Assembly: GCA_002353825.1 (NCBI GenBank)
Contig: DEKJ01000039.1
Location: 1 to 64,000 of the forward strand
Length of the DNA: 64,000 bases
DNA from: Prevotella sp. UBA2725
Lineage (GTDB): Bacteria; Bacteroidota; Bacteroidia; Bacteroidales; Bacteroidaceae
Direction: 5' to 3'
Shown here: piece after piece, positions 27,818-36,973 of the stretch
Numbering within the stretch: the stretch's first letter is position 1
How the letters are laid out: every line of letters starts with the position of its first letter
Translations under genes and position numbers: made by a program
Notes under the pieces: model-generated
The model's input: the letters and a program-made list of their open reading frames with translations, nothing else
What the model was told of the DNA's origin: nothing
Database searches by the model: none

Positions 27818-30226
27818 ATGGCAATCAAGAAAAGTCAATTATACAGCATGCTCTGGGAGAGCTGCAACAATCTGCGAGGCGGCATGGATCCTTCCCAATA
27901 CAAGGACTATGTGCTCATGATGCTCTTCCTCAAATATCTCTCCGACAAGGACCGGGCAGGGGCCGATCTGCTTATCGACATCCCTGACGGCTGCCACTTC
28001 GAGGACATCATCGCCTTGAAAGACAAGCCTAACATCGGAGAAGGAATAAACATCATCCTCAGCACCCTGGCTAAGGCCAACCCCGACTATGCCACGCTCT
28101 TCGCCCACACCGTCGACTTCAGCGACGAGGAGAAGCTCGGACGTGGTAAGGACCTCGTGAAGACCGTCAGCGGACTGGTGTCGTGTTTCCAGCGCGATGA
28201 GCTGAACCTCGGCAGCAACGGCGCGGCAGACGATGACCTCATCGGCGATGCCTACGAGTTTCTGATGAAGAAGTTCGCGTCGCAGTCGGGCAAAGCCAAA
28301 GGACAGTTCTATACCCCCGCCGAGGTCAGCATTCTCTTAGCGATCCTCATCGGCATCAACAAAGACCAGCGCGCCGCCGTCGACGCCTACGACCCCACCT
28401 GCGGCAGTTGCTCTCTCGTGCTCCGGGCTCGGGCCACAGCGCGCACGGGCATGAACGTCAGCATCAACGGTCAGGAGATGGATGTCTCGACGATACGCAT
28501 GGCTATGATGAACATGATCATCCACGGCGTGGAGACCGCCGACCTGCGGCAAGGCGACACGCTCAACAACCCTAGGTTCATCATGGACAACCACCTCATG
28601 CGCTTCGACTATGTCGTTGCCAACCCACCTTTCTCGCAGAAGAACTGGCTGAAGAGCGCCCAGCGCAACGATGTCTACGGGCGCTGGAGCGAGGAGATAG
28701 GCGTGCCACCGGCCAAGTGTGGCGACTACGCTTTCCTGCTCCATGTCATCAGCTCCATGAACGACACCGGCAAGGGTGCCATCATCCTCCCGCACGGCGT
28801 GCTCTTCCGCGGAGGCAGTGAGGCCCAGCTGCGACGGTATATCGTCGACAAGCTGCGCTGCGTCAAAGGTATCGTCGGCCTGCCGCCCAACCTCTTCTAT
28901 GGCACGGGCATCCCGGCATGCGTCATCGTGCTCGACAAGGAAGGCGCGGCACAGCGCAAGGGCATCTTCTTCATCGATGCCAAAGAGGGATTCCGCAAGG
29001 ACGGCGACATGAACCGCTTGCGCGCCGAAGACATCAAGCGCATTGCCGACACCTGGCAACGGGGCGTGAACGATTCCGACTTCGACGAGCCTCACTTCGC
29101 CCATTTCGCCAGATACGCGGAGATAGAGGCCAACGACTACAACCTCAACATCCCGCGCTATGTCGCGCCGCGCGACACGGAGGTGCGACAGGACATCTAT
29201 GCCCATCTCCACGGCGGACTGCCCGAGGCGGACATCAACGACATGGCAGCAGTGTGGCGTGTCTGCCCTACGCTGAAAGACACACTCTTCGCCCCAAGGC
29301 AGGACGGTTACTACGAGCTGCGGCCCGAAGAAGATGGTATAGAGGATGCCGTACGCTCCGACAAGAGCCTCCAAGATGAGCAGACGGCCTTCCATAGGAT
29401 GATAGAACAGTGGAGAGGGATGGAGCCGGAGCTGCGTGCCATCGACAGCAAGAGCAATCCCAAGGACCTCGTGGAGCGATGGGGACAATGGACGCTCGAT
29501 GCGTTCAGAGACAAGCCTATCCTCGCCGATGCCTACAACCTCTACGAGCGGTTCCGCAACTACTGGGACGAGACGATGCAGGACGACTGTTACCTCATCG
29601 TGCACGGCGGCTGGCAGCTCGACGTGCGCAAGCCCAAGAAAGGCAAGGTGAGTTATGAGAACCTGGAGTGTGACCTGCTGCCGGTAACGGTCGTGCTCCG
29701 TGCTTTCTTCGACAAAGAGAAAAATCAGGTCGACGAGACACGCGAGGCTGTAGACAGCAAGGCGGCAGAGATTCAGCAGCTCCGTGACGACAATGCCGAT
29801 GCCTTCACCGACGACGACAACAAGAAGTTGACCGATGCCGCCATCAAGAAGCTCTGTAAGGCGACAACGCCTGACGAGAACGCGGAGGCATACCGGCAGT
29901 ATGTCCGGCTCACCGAGGAGAAGCAGGAACTGTCTCGACAACTGTCGAAGCTCACCGATGAGCTCACCGCTCGTGTGCTGGCCCAGTATGAGGCGCTGAA
30001 TGCCGACGAGGAGGCGCTGAAAGACGCAGTAGTGCGGGAGAAGTGGCTCTATGCCCTGCAGACAGCCTTCAATGAGGAGCACGACAATGCCGTGCTGGCT
30101 ATTATCAATGATGTCAAAGCCCTCAATGACCGCTATGCCGACACCCTGCCCGATATCGAGCAACGCGAGCAGCGCCTTGAGCAAGAGGTCAACGACTGCC
30201 TCAAGGAGATGGGGTATGGGATGTAA
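27818..30226 (+). CDS. hsdM: type I restriction-modification DNA methyltransferase subunit
   Basis: An 802-aa N6-adenine methyltransferase subunit; with HsdS it methylates the recognition site, and with HsdR it forms the restriction complex. The N-terminal helical domain (LWESCNNLRGGMDPSQYKDYVLMMLFLKYLSDK) is typical. The SAM motif is DPTCGSCSLVL (Asp192) and the catalytic motif NPPF starts at Asn269. After about residue 480 a long extension follows, partly coiled-coil-like (Gln/Glu/Leu-rich, about 620-800). This makes it about 300 residues longer than classical HsdM (about 500-530); such long forms exist in this family. hsdS follows after 61 nt. Confidence 0.9.
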   Translation: MAIKKSQLYSMLWESCNNLRGGMDPSQYKDYVLMMLFLKYLSDKDRAGADLLIDIPDGCHFEDIIALKDKPNIGEGINIILSTLAKANPDYATLFAHTVDFSDEEKLGRGKDLVKTVSGLVSCFQRDELNLGSNGAADDDLIGDAYEFLMKKFASQSGKAKGQFYTPAEVSILLAILIGINKDQRAAVDAYDPTCGSCSLVLRARATARTGMNVSINGQEMDVSTIRMAMMNMIIHGVETADLRQGDTLNNPRFIMDNHLMRFDYVVANPPFSQKNWLKSAQRNDVYGRWSEEIGVPPAKCGDYAFLLHVISSMNDTGKGAIILPHGVLFRGGSEAQLRRYIVDKLRCVKGIVGLPPNLFYGTGIPACVIVLDKEGAAQRKGIFFIDAKEGFRKDGDMNRLRAEDIKRIADTWQRGVNDSDFDEPHFAHFARYAEIEANDYNLNIPRYVAPRDTEVRQDIYAHLHGGLPEADINDMAAVWRVCPTLKDTLFAPRQDGYYELRPEEDGIEDAVRSDKSLQDEQTAFHRMIEQWRGMEPELRAIDSKSNPKDLVERWGQWTLDAFRDKPILADAYNLYERFRNYWDETMQDDCYLIVHGGWQLDVRKPKKGKVSYENLECDLLPVTVVLRAFFDKEKNQVDETREAVDSKAAEIQQLRDDNADAFTDDDNKKLTDAAIKKLCKATTPDENAEAYRQYVRLTEEKQELSRQLSKLTDELTARVLAQYEALNADEEALKDAVVREKWLYALQTAFNEEHDNAVLAIINDVKALNDRYADTLPDIEQREQRLEQEVNDCLKEMGYGM

Positions 30227-30287
30227 AGTCGAGCAGTGACTCCAGGGCTGTCGCAACATAGCACACTGAACAAACAAAACAATAGCA

Positions 30288-31526
30288 ATGATTGAAACAA
30301 AGTTCAAACATACAGATATAGGGCCAGTGCCAAAGGAGTGGGAGGTTAAGACTCTTAGCGAAGTTGGTTCTTTCTCTAAGGGAAGGGGCATCTCTCGTGC
30401 GGAATCAAATTCAGGGAAATTGCCAGCTGTCAGGTACGGTGAACTTTATACCGACCACAATGACTATATTAAGAAATTTCGTTCTTATATTTCTACTGAT
30501 GTTGCAAAAGGAGCTAAACTAATACATAAAGGAGACATTCTTTTTGCTGCTTCCGGTGAAACAAAGGAAGATATAGGTAAAAGTGTTGCTTTTATCAACG
30601 ATTTTGACGCTTATGCTGGTGGTGACATTATTATTTTGTCACCTCAAGGTAATTACGACCCCATCTATTTAGGATTTATCTCAAATAGCAAGTTGGTTCA
30701 ATCGCAGAAGGCTTCTCGCGGGCAAGGCGATGCCGTTGTCCATATTGTTACATCAGATTTAGGTACCATCCAAATTCCCCTCCCCCCTCTCCCCGAGCAG
30801 CGCCGCATTGCGTCTGCTCTGATGAAAGTGGATGGACTTATTGCGAATCTTGACAAGCTCATTGCCAAGAAGCAGGCAATAAAGAAAGGCGCCATGCAAG
30901 AACTGCTCACCGGAAAGAAAAGACTGCCCGGATTCAAGGGGGAATGGAAAGATAGCACAATAGGGGATATTGCCCAGATTGTAGGAGGAGGTACACCCAG
31001 CACAGAAGTGGATAATTATTGGAATGGGGACATTCAGTGGTTTACTCCCGCAGAATTGTCTGACAATAATAAATATGCATTCAAAAGTATTAGAACAATA
31101 AGCAAACAAGGAGTGAGGAATAGTAGTGCTAAAATTTTGCCGATAAATACTATTTTATTAACTAGTAGGGCCTCTATCGGAATAGCAGCAATTCTAAAAA
31201 CCCCTGCAGCGACTAATCAAGGTTTTCAATCGCTTATTATAAAAGGGGACTCTGATGTAGAGTTCGTATATTATCTTCTTCACATTTTAAGAACACAAAT
31301 GTTAAGTTTGGCAAGTGGTTCTACTTTTTTAGAATTAAGTCCATCAAAACTTGCATCTATATCATTTTCCCTTCCTCCCCTCCCCGAGCAGCGCGCCATT
31401 GCTCATGTCCTTTCCGTTATGGATTCGGACATATCGTTGTTGGAGCAGAAGCGGGAGAAGATGAAGGCAGTGAAGCAAGGCATGATGCACGACTTGCTCA
31501 CTGGCCGAATAAGACTCACGGAGTGA
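30288..31526 (+). CDS. hsdS: type I restriction-modification specificity subunit
   Basis: A 412-aa subunit that sets the DNA target. It has two target-recognition domains (about 10-160 and 215-360), each followed by a conserved helix region opening with LPPLPEQR (about residues 165 and 364). The recognition domains are clearly AT-richer than the conserved regions and the neighbouring hsdM and hsdR, the usual sign of exchange of specificity. The two conserved regions are also similar in DNA (near 30786-30811 and 31377-31402), offering sites for recombination between halves. No second hsdS copy or recombinase is seen nearby. Confidence 0.9.
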   Translation: MIETKFKHTDIGPVPKEWEVKTLSEVGSFSKGRGISRAESNSGKLPAVRYGELYTDHNDYIKKFRSYISTDVAKGAKLIHKGDILFAASGETKEDIGKSVAFINDFDAYAGGDIIILSPQGNYDPIYLGFISNSKLVQSQKASRGQGDAVVHIVTSDLGTIQIPLPPLPEQRRIASALMKVDGLIANLDKLIAKKQAIKKGAMQELLTGKKRLPGFKGEWKDSTIGDIAQIVGGGTPSTEVDNYWNGDIQWFTPAELSDNNKYAFKSIRTISKQGVRNSSAKILPINTILLTSRASIGIAAILKTPAATNQGFQSLIIKGDSDVEFVYYLLHILRTQMLSLASGSTFLELSPSKLASISFSLPPLPEQRAIAHVLSVMDSDISLLEQKREKMKAVKQGMMHDLLTGRIRLTE

Positions 31527-31568
31527 GAGCGCTTAACAGTCAGCGACATCTGTCTGTATAGCCTTCGC

Positions 31569-31634
31569 GACTGACGTTTCGACCGATCGTTTGCCGAACG
31601 CCGACCGATCGTTTGACGAACGCCGAACAATGGC
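31569..31634. repeat. 22-nt tandem array B (three units)
   Basis: Units of 22 nt at 31569-31590, 31591-31612 and 31613-31634. Units 1 and 2 share the core CGACCGATCGT; units 2 and 3 share CGAACGCCGA. Read on the other strand, the unit matches array A in 17 of 22 positions. It lies in the 250-nt gap after hsdS and before the fic promoter. Confidence 0.7.
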
Positions 31635-31719
31635 ATTCAAATTCTGGGCACTTCTGCGCCGCCCTTAAAGAAGTCCTCCTTTAAATCTTTAAGATCCGAG
31701 AAAAAACAGGCGTGCCAAA

Positions 31720-31750
31720 TTGATACATTCAAAAAATATCGTTACCTTTG
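31720..31750 (+). promoter_or_regulatory. promoter of fic-hsdR
   Basis: TTG (31720-31722), 20 nt, then TACCTTTG (31743-31750). This gives fic and the downstream hsdR and peptidase genes their own transcript, separate from hsdMS. Confidence 0.65.
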
Positions 31751-31774
31751 CGAGGAAAAGGCGCATGTCATGGT

Positions 31775-32941
31775 ATGGCAAATTATAAGGAAGGATACTT
31801 AGATTTCGAAGCCTACGAACGAGCCAAGGAGCCGCACACTCGGCAAAAGGCTTCGGCTTGGCGTACAGCAATAGGCCTACAGGATGTAGATGGTCTGAAA
31901 GTGTCGGACTATCTTCGCGAAACGGCTGCCAAACATATTGAGGGCGACATTACTATCGACGAAGCTCGCGATATGATAAGGGACTATTATGTCTCAAAAA
32001 CGGCACACGACCAACAAGACGAAGATACAGAAGAAGCCGACAAGGTATCTGCCAATATTACGAAATTGCTTAATGAGCAATCTTTCTCCTTCACTGCCGG
32101 GGAATTTCTGAATATCCACCGTCATATCTTTGAGGGGGTATTTAAACACGCCGGCGAGATTCGCCCCTATGACATCTCGAAGAAAGAATGGGTACTGCGG
32201 GGAGATACTATTCTCTATGGACGTGCGGAAGACATAAGAATGGCACTTGAGTATGATATTGACCAAGAGCGACAGTTTATCTACAAAGGTCTCTCAACAG
32301 ATGATATGATTGAGCATATATGTCATTTCGTTTCTTTGCTATGGCAGAACCATCCCTTCCGAGAGGGCAACACCCGGACAACAGCTGTCTTCGTCATCAA
32401 ATACCTTCGGTCGTGTGGCTTTCATGTTGACAATGACCTGTTTGCTGAAAATTCATGGTATTTTCGCAATGCACTTGTTCGCGCTAATTATCGCAATATG
32501 GCAAAGGGCATTGATCCAGATACCTCCTTCTTGAACAAGTTCTTTCGCAATCTGCTTCTCGGTGAGCATAATGAGTTGAAAAACAGGTACATGCTGATCA
32601 ACCCACCAGAAGAGTGGAAACGGGAAAATAACAAAGTAGAGAGCAGTGACCGACCAAGTACCGACCAAGTACCGACCAAGTTAACCGATCATGTGTCTGA
32701 ATCAGAAAGGACACTCATTAACGCTATAGGCATGAATCTACTATCAATAAAAGAGATGATGGGCAAGATCGGGTTAAAACAGCGTAGGAATTTTATGGTA
32801 AACTATATCGAGCCCTCCATAAAGGATGGTCTGGTTACGTTATTATATCCGGAAAGTCCACGGCACCCCCGGCAAAAATATAAATTGACCGTAAAAGGGC
32901 TGGCAGTACTAAATGAGATTAAATATGGAAACAACCGTTGA
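31775..32941 (+). CDS. Fic-domain protein with C-terminal winged helix, inside the type I RM locus
   Basis: A 388-aa protein; Fic enzymes usually transfer AMP to target proteins. The start is the ATG at 31775 (MANYKEGYLDFEAY), 25 nt after the promoter; a TTG further up lies within the promoter. The Fic core shows IHRHIFEGVFKHAGEIRPYDI and the motif HPFREGNTR with catalytic His193. Compared with the consensus HxFx(D/E)GNGRxxR, the second Gly is Thr and the last Arg is Ala. A linker rich in Asp/Thr/Val is encoded by an 11-nt tandem repeat (32650-32682). The C-terminus (about 310-385) looks like a winged helix (LSIKEMMGKIGL). The end overlaps hsdR by 17 nt. Targets are unknown; the position suggests a link to restriction control. 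Confidence 0.85.
   Translation: MANYKEGYLDFEAYERAKEPHTRQKASAWRTAIGLQDVDGLKVSDYLRETAAKHIEGDITIDEARDMIRDYYVSKTAHDQQDEDTEEADKVSANITKLLNEQSFSFTAGEFLNIHRHIFEGVFKHAGEIRPYDISKKEWVLRGDTILYGRAEDIRMALEYDIDQERQFIYKGLSTDDMIEHICHFVSLLWQNHPFREGNTRTTAVFVIKYLRSCGFHVDNDLFAENSWYFRNALVRANYRNMAKGIDPDTSFLNKFFRNLLLGEHNELKNRYMLINPPEEWKRENNKVESSDRPSTDQVPTKLTDHVSESERTLINAIGMNLLSIKEMMGKIGLKQRRNFMVNYIEPSIKDGLVTLLYPESPRHPRQKYKLTVKGLAVLNEIKYGNNR
32650..32682 (+). repeat. 11-nt tandem repeat inside fic
   Basis: Three copies of CCGACCAAGTA/T in a row (32650-32660, 32661-32671, 32672-32682), with a decayed fourth after it. The period is not a multiple of three, so the copies are read in three frames (RPS, TDQV, PTKL). Gain or loss of one copy would shift the frame before the winged-helix part. 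Confidence 0.85.
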
Positions 32942-35900
32942 TTCAGAGCGCGCCGTGCAGAACAAGGTCATTGACCTACTCCACAACGTACATGGCTACC
33001 GGTATATCGGTAACCTGAAGGAGCAGGAGAACTATAACGTGCGCCATGGCGACCTGATGAAGTTTCTGGTCAACGGGTCTCAGCACTGCACGCTGAAGCA
33101 GGCCGAGGAAGCTTACCGCAAGCTGACCGACGACACCGTCTGTGCCGACTATGCCCACCTGTACGAGGTCAACAAAGCCGTCTACCACGACCTGCGCTAC
33201 CCCACCCAGGCGCATGAGGAGAACGCGGACCTCAGCCGACAGGTCTATTATATCGACTGGCAGCATCCGGAGCGCAACGACTTCGCCATTGCCGAGGAGG
33301 TCACGGTGCGAAGGGATATTGAAGATGCCGGGCACCGCCGCCCCGACCTCGTGGTCTATGTCAACGGCATCGCACTGTGCGTATTGGAGCTGAAGAAAGA
33401 CTCCGTCAGTGTCGCCGATGCCATCCGACAGAATATCCGCAACCAGGAAGACGGCGAGATCCTGCAGTTCTTCACCACCGTGCAACTCATCATGGCAGGC
33501 AACGGCAGTGAGGGGCTGCACTATGGCGTCATCAAGACGCCGGAGAAATACTGGCTGAAATGGAAAGAGCCCACGGGCAGTCCCTGTGACCCTTCACCCT
33601 ACACGGCGAAGGATTATCCCAACGACCTCTTCCGCTCTCTGTTGCAGATGCTGGAGCCGAAGCGCCTGTTAGAGTTCATCCACGACTTCATCGTCTTCGA
33701 TGCCGGCGTGAAGAAAGCGGCACGGCCTAATCAGTATTTCGCAATCAAAGCCGCGCAGAAACGTATCGCCAAGAAAGAGAACGGCATCATCTGGCAGAGC
33801 CAAGGCTCAGGCAAGAGCCTCATCATGGTATGGCTGGCACAGTGGATCCGCGAAAACGTCGGCGACAATCCCCGCGTGGTCATCATCACCGACCGTGAGG
33901 AGCTGGACAAGCAGATAGAGAACGGCTTCAAGAGCACCGACGAGGAGATGTTCCGCGTGCGCAGCGGCCAGCAGCTCATCACGGAGCTGAACAGCTATGA
34001 CCACTCGCTCATCTGCAGCCTCGTGCATAAGTTCGGGCTCGGTGCCGGAAGCGACTACAATGCCGTGCAGATCGGCGACCGCAAGAGCAAGCAGAGCGCC
34101 GAGGAGTTTCTCGACAGTCTCGCCACCCATCTGCCGAAGGATTTCAAGGCGAAAGGCAACCTCTTCGTCTTCGTCGACGAATGCCACCGCACGCAAGGCG
34201 GCGTGCTCAACAAAGCCATGAAACGTATCATGGGCAACGACGTGATGCTCATCGGCTTCACGGGCACACCACTGCTGAAGAGAGACAAGAAGACCCTGAC
34301 GAGCCAGGAGAACTTCGGCTCGTTTATCCATACCTATAAGTTCGACGAGGCGGTGCACGACGGCGTCATCCTCGACCTGCAATACGAGGCACGCAATGTG
34401 GAGCAGGAGCTGCAGGGACCCGACAGTCTCGACGAGCTCTTCGACCTCTCTACCTCCCACCTCACGCCGTCGGCACGCGCCGAGCTGGCCAGGAACTGGG
34501 CAACGATGAAGCGCCTGTTCTCCACCAAGAGCCGCATGGCGAAGATCGTCATCGACATCGAGAAAGACATGCTCACGCTGCCCGCCCTGAAGAAAGGCTA
34601 CGGCAATGCCATGCTCGTGGCAGGGAGCATCTATCAGGCTTACCGCTACTGGAAACTGTTCCAGGAGACGCCGCTGAAAGGTCATTGCGCCGTGGTGACA
34701 AGCTATGAACCGAAAGAGGTCGACATCCAGCACGGCCACTCTGAGGAGTCGCGCAACGAGGCTGAGTTCGTCTACGAGACTTCCAAAGAGATGATGGGCG
34801 ACATGAGTCAGGAGAAGTTTGAGGACGCCATGAAGAAGAAGTTCATCGATGAGCCCGGCGACATGAAACTGCTCATTGTCGTCGACAAGCTCCTCACGGG
34901 CTTCGACGCGCCCTCGGCAACCTATATGTATATCGACAAGGAGATGCGCGACCATAATCTCTTCCAGGCTATCTGTCGCGTCAACCGTGTCAACGGGGCG
35001 AAGAAGGAGTATGGCTACATCATCGACTATAAGGACTTGTTCAACGAGATAGAGTCGAGCATAGAGGATTATACCAACGGTGCCCTCTCCGGCTACGACA
35101 AGGAGGATGTCGACGGACTGCTCAACGACTGTACGGCGAATGCCCGCAAGGACCTCAACGAGGCTCTCGACAACCTCGCCCGCCTCACCGAGCATGTCGC
35201 CCAACCCAAGGGCATGGACGAATATTACGACTATTTCGTCAGTGACCGCAACACGCCGGCGGAGCAGCAGTACGACGAGATGATGTCGAGACAGAAACGG
35301 CGCGATGAGTTTTATGCTGCTGTGCGCACTCTGGCCATCCGTTATCTCGCCGTGTCGACACAGATGGAGAAGGTGGGCTACAGCCGTCAGGAGGCCGACA
35401 ACATCTACAGGAAGGTGAAAGATTATGACCAGATCGGCCATGCCATCATGCTGCGCTCGGGCGACATCACCGACCTGAAACAATACGACGCCACGATGCG
35501 CCAGCTCCTCGACGACTATGTGGAAGCCAAGCACTCGGTAGTGCTTGCTAAGCTCGACGACTTCTCCTTCCTCGACCTTATCGACACGTCCGGCGACATG
35601 GCGGCAGAGGGCGGCAACGACGACGACCTCAGCAGGGCCGAAGCGGAGGTAGGCGGACAGCGAGGCATGGCAGAGACGCTCACGGCAAACGTCAGGCGCG
35701 TCATCATGCGCAAGCGCGACTCCAACCCCGAGGAATATGAGAAGTTCTCGCAGCGCCTCAACCAGATACTGGAAGAGATGCGCGAGAGTACGAAGGAATA
35801 CCGCGAGCTGCTGATGGAGATTGTGCAGCTCTGCCGCGACATGCGGAGCGGACACCGTTATCCCGACGGCATCGACACGGCATGTAAGAAAGCGCTGTAT

Positions 35901-36089
35901 GATAATCTCGGCAAGGACGAGAGTGCCGTCAAGGCTGTCTACAACACTGCCAAGGCCAATGCTGAGATAGGATGGAGGGAGATGAATCGGCGGAAGCTCA
36001 AGCTGCGCAAAGCCGTGAAGAAGGTGCTGCCTGAGGGCTTCGACCTCGAAACAATCATGAACATACTTGTTAACCACGATGAGATCTGA
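32925..36089 (+). CDS. hsdR: type I restriction endonuclease subunit R
   Basis: A 1054-aa motor and nuclease subunit that translocates DNA and cuts it when the HsdS site is unmethylated. The start chosen is METTVDSERAV (ATG 32925); an ATG at 32913 is also in frame. Both overlap the end of fic, so translation is probably coupled. The N-terminal nuclease has RRPDLVVYVNGIALCVLELKK (Asp, Glu-x-Lys, about 138-160). The helicase has QGSGKS (about 293-298), DECHRTQ (Asp418) and FTGTPLL, with the second motor lobe around DKLLTGFDAPSATYMYIDK. The length is normal and intact. The stop overlaps the next start (TGATG). Confidence 0.93.
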   Translation: METTVDSERAVQNKVIDLLHNVHGYRYIGNLKEQENYNVRHGDLMKFLVNGSQHCTLKQAEEAYRKLTDDTVCADYAHLYEVNKAVYHDLRYPTQAHEENADLSRQVYYIDWQHPERNDFAIAEEVTVRRDIEDAGHRRPDLVVYVNGIALCVLELKKDSVSVADAIRQNIRNQEDGEILQFFTTVQLIMAGNGSEGLHYGVIKTPEKYWLKWKEPTGSPCDPSPYTAKDYPNDLFRSLLQMLEPKRLLEFIHDFIVFDAGVKKAARPNQYFAIKAAQKRIAKKENGIIWQSQGSGKSLIMVWLAQWIRENVGDNPRVVIITDREELDKQIENGFKSTDEEMFRVRSGQQLITELNSYDHSLICSLVHKFGLGAGSDYNAVQIGDRKSKQSAEEFLDSLATHLPKDFKAKGNLFVFVDECHRTQGGVLNKAMKRIMGNDVMLIGFTGTPLLKRDKKTLTSQENFGSFIHTYKFDEAVHDGVILDLQYEARNVEQELQGPDSLDELFDLSTSHLTPSARAELARNWATMKRLFSTKSRMAKIVIDIEKDMLTLPALKKGYGNAMLVAGSIYQAYRYWKLFQETPLKGHCAVVTSYEPKEVDIQHGHSEESRNEAEFVYETSKEMMGDMSQEKFEDAMKKKFIDEPGDMKLLIVVDKLLTGFDAPSATYMYIDKEMRDHNLFQAICRVNRVNGAKKEYGYIIDYKDLFNEIESSIEDYTNGALSGYDKEDVDGLLNDCTANARKDLNEALDNLARLTEHVAQPKGMDEYYDYFVSDRNTPAEQQYDEMMSRQKRRDEFYAAVRTLAIRYLAVSTQMEKVGYSRQEADNIYRKVKDYDQIGHAIMLRSGDITDLKQYDATMRQLLDDYVEAKHSVVLAKLDDFSFLDLIDTSGDMAAEGGNDDDLSRAEAEVGGQRGMAETLTANVRRVIMRKRDSNPEEYEKFSQRLNQILEEMRESTKEYRELLMEIVQLCRDMRSGHRYPDGIDTACKKALYDNLGKDESAVKAVYNTAKANAEIGWREMNRRKLKLRKAVKKVLPEGFDLETIMNILVNHDEI

Positions 36090-36790
36090 TGGAGATTGAC
36101 GGACTGCATATCGACGTAGAGCGTAAGCCCATCAAGCACCTGCATCTGTCGGTCTATCCGCCCGACGGCCGTGTGCACCTGTCCATGCCCGAGGACCTGA
36201 CGGATGAGGACGCACGCCTCTTCATCGTGGCCAAATGGGGCTGGATAGCGAAGCAGCGGGCGAACATCGCCGCCCAGCCGAGGCAGGCCCAGAGACAGTA
36301 TGTGTCGGGCGAGAACTACTATTATCTCGGTGAGCGCTATGAGCTCAATGTCGTGGAGATGCCCATCCAGCCGACCGTCATTGTCAAAGGCAACCAGCTA
36401 TACCTCTATGTCCGTCCACGGAGCAGCAAGGCGAAACGGCAGGAGGCGCTGCGCCTCTGGTACCGGGCACGCCTGCAGCAGCTCCTCACCACGATGGTCG
36501 ACGAATGGGCAGCGAAGATGGAGGAGCAACACTTCACCTGGCAGATCGAGCAGATGCGCAACCGCTGGGGCAGCTGCACCGTCAAGACACGTCGTTTGCG
36601 TTTCAACCTCGAGCTTGCCCGCGTGCCAAGGCAGTGCATCGAGTATATCGTCGTCCACGAGCTCTGTCATCTGAAGGAGTCGCGCCACAACAAGCTTTTT
36701 GAGGCGCTGATGAAAAAGTATATGCCCGACTGGCGGAAAAGACGCGAGCAGCTCAATGAGTTCATCGCGATGCCCATGAAGAGTCTATGA
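36089..36790 (+). CDS. M48/YgjP-type zinc metallopeptidase
   Basis: A 233-aa predicted metallopeptidase. The zinc site HELCHLKESRH supplies His190, Glu191, His194 and His200. The preceding RNRWGSCTVKTRRLRFNLEL is the conserved segment of the YgjP/WLM-like (DUF45) family. No signal peptide, so cytoplasmic. Its start overlaps the hsdR stop (TGATG), and this pairing with type I RM genes is common in bacteria. The role is not proven; possibilities include turnover of the HsdR motor, as ClpXP does in E. coli, but that is inference. Confidence 0.85.
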   Translation: MEIDGLHIDVERKPIKHLHLSVYPPDGRVHLSMPEDLTDEDARLFIVAKWGWIAKQRANIAAQPRQAQRQYVSGENYYYLGERYELNVVEMPIQPTVIVKGNQLYLYVRPRSSKAKRQEALRLWYRARLQQLLTTMVDEWAAKMEEQHFTWQIEQMRNRWGSCTVKTRRLRFNLELARVPRQCIEYIVVHELCHLKESRHNKLFEALMKKYMPDWRKRREQLNEFIAMPMKSL

Positions 36791-36973
36791 AGACAATCTG
36801 GGACAATTCACGACAATGATAAACAAAATGATATTGACCGAATCACGCTATCAATCCGACAAGAACCAAATAGGTACCACCTCATCCACAGAATAAAGCC
36901 TATTATAAACATAACCACCTTTTCATTGGAATGTTATATCTATGTAACATATTATGCGTACCTTTGCAGCCGA

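Noticed and set aside
30288..31526. Invertible hsdS shufflon
   Set aside because: No second hsdS or partial copy and no site-specific recombinase in the window; the internal repeats are direct, not inverted.
31535..31775. Short coding gene between hsdS and fic
   Set aside because: Occupied by the 22-nt array and the fic promoter; no frame has a plausible protein.
33807..36077. Long open frame opposite hsdR (and similar ones opposite hsdM, HTCS 1 and susD)
   Set aside because: Mirror frames of GC-biased coding genes; the protein texts are Leu/Val/Arg-rich, without domains, and the opposite strand has intact catalytic motifs.
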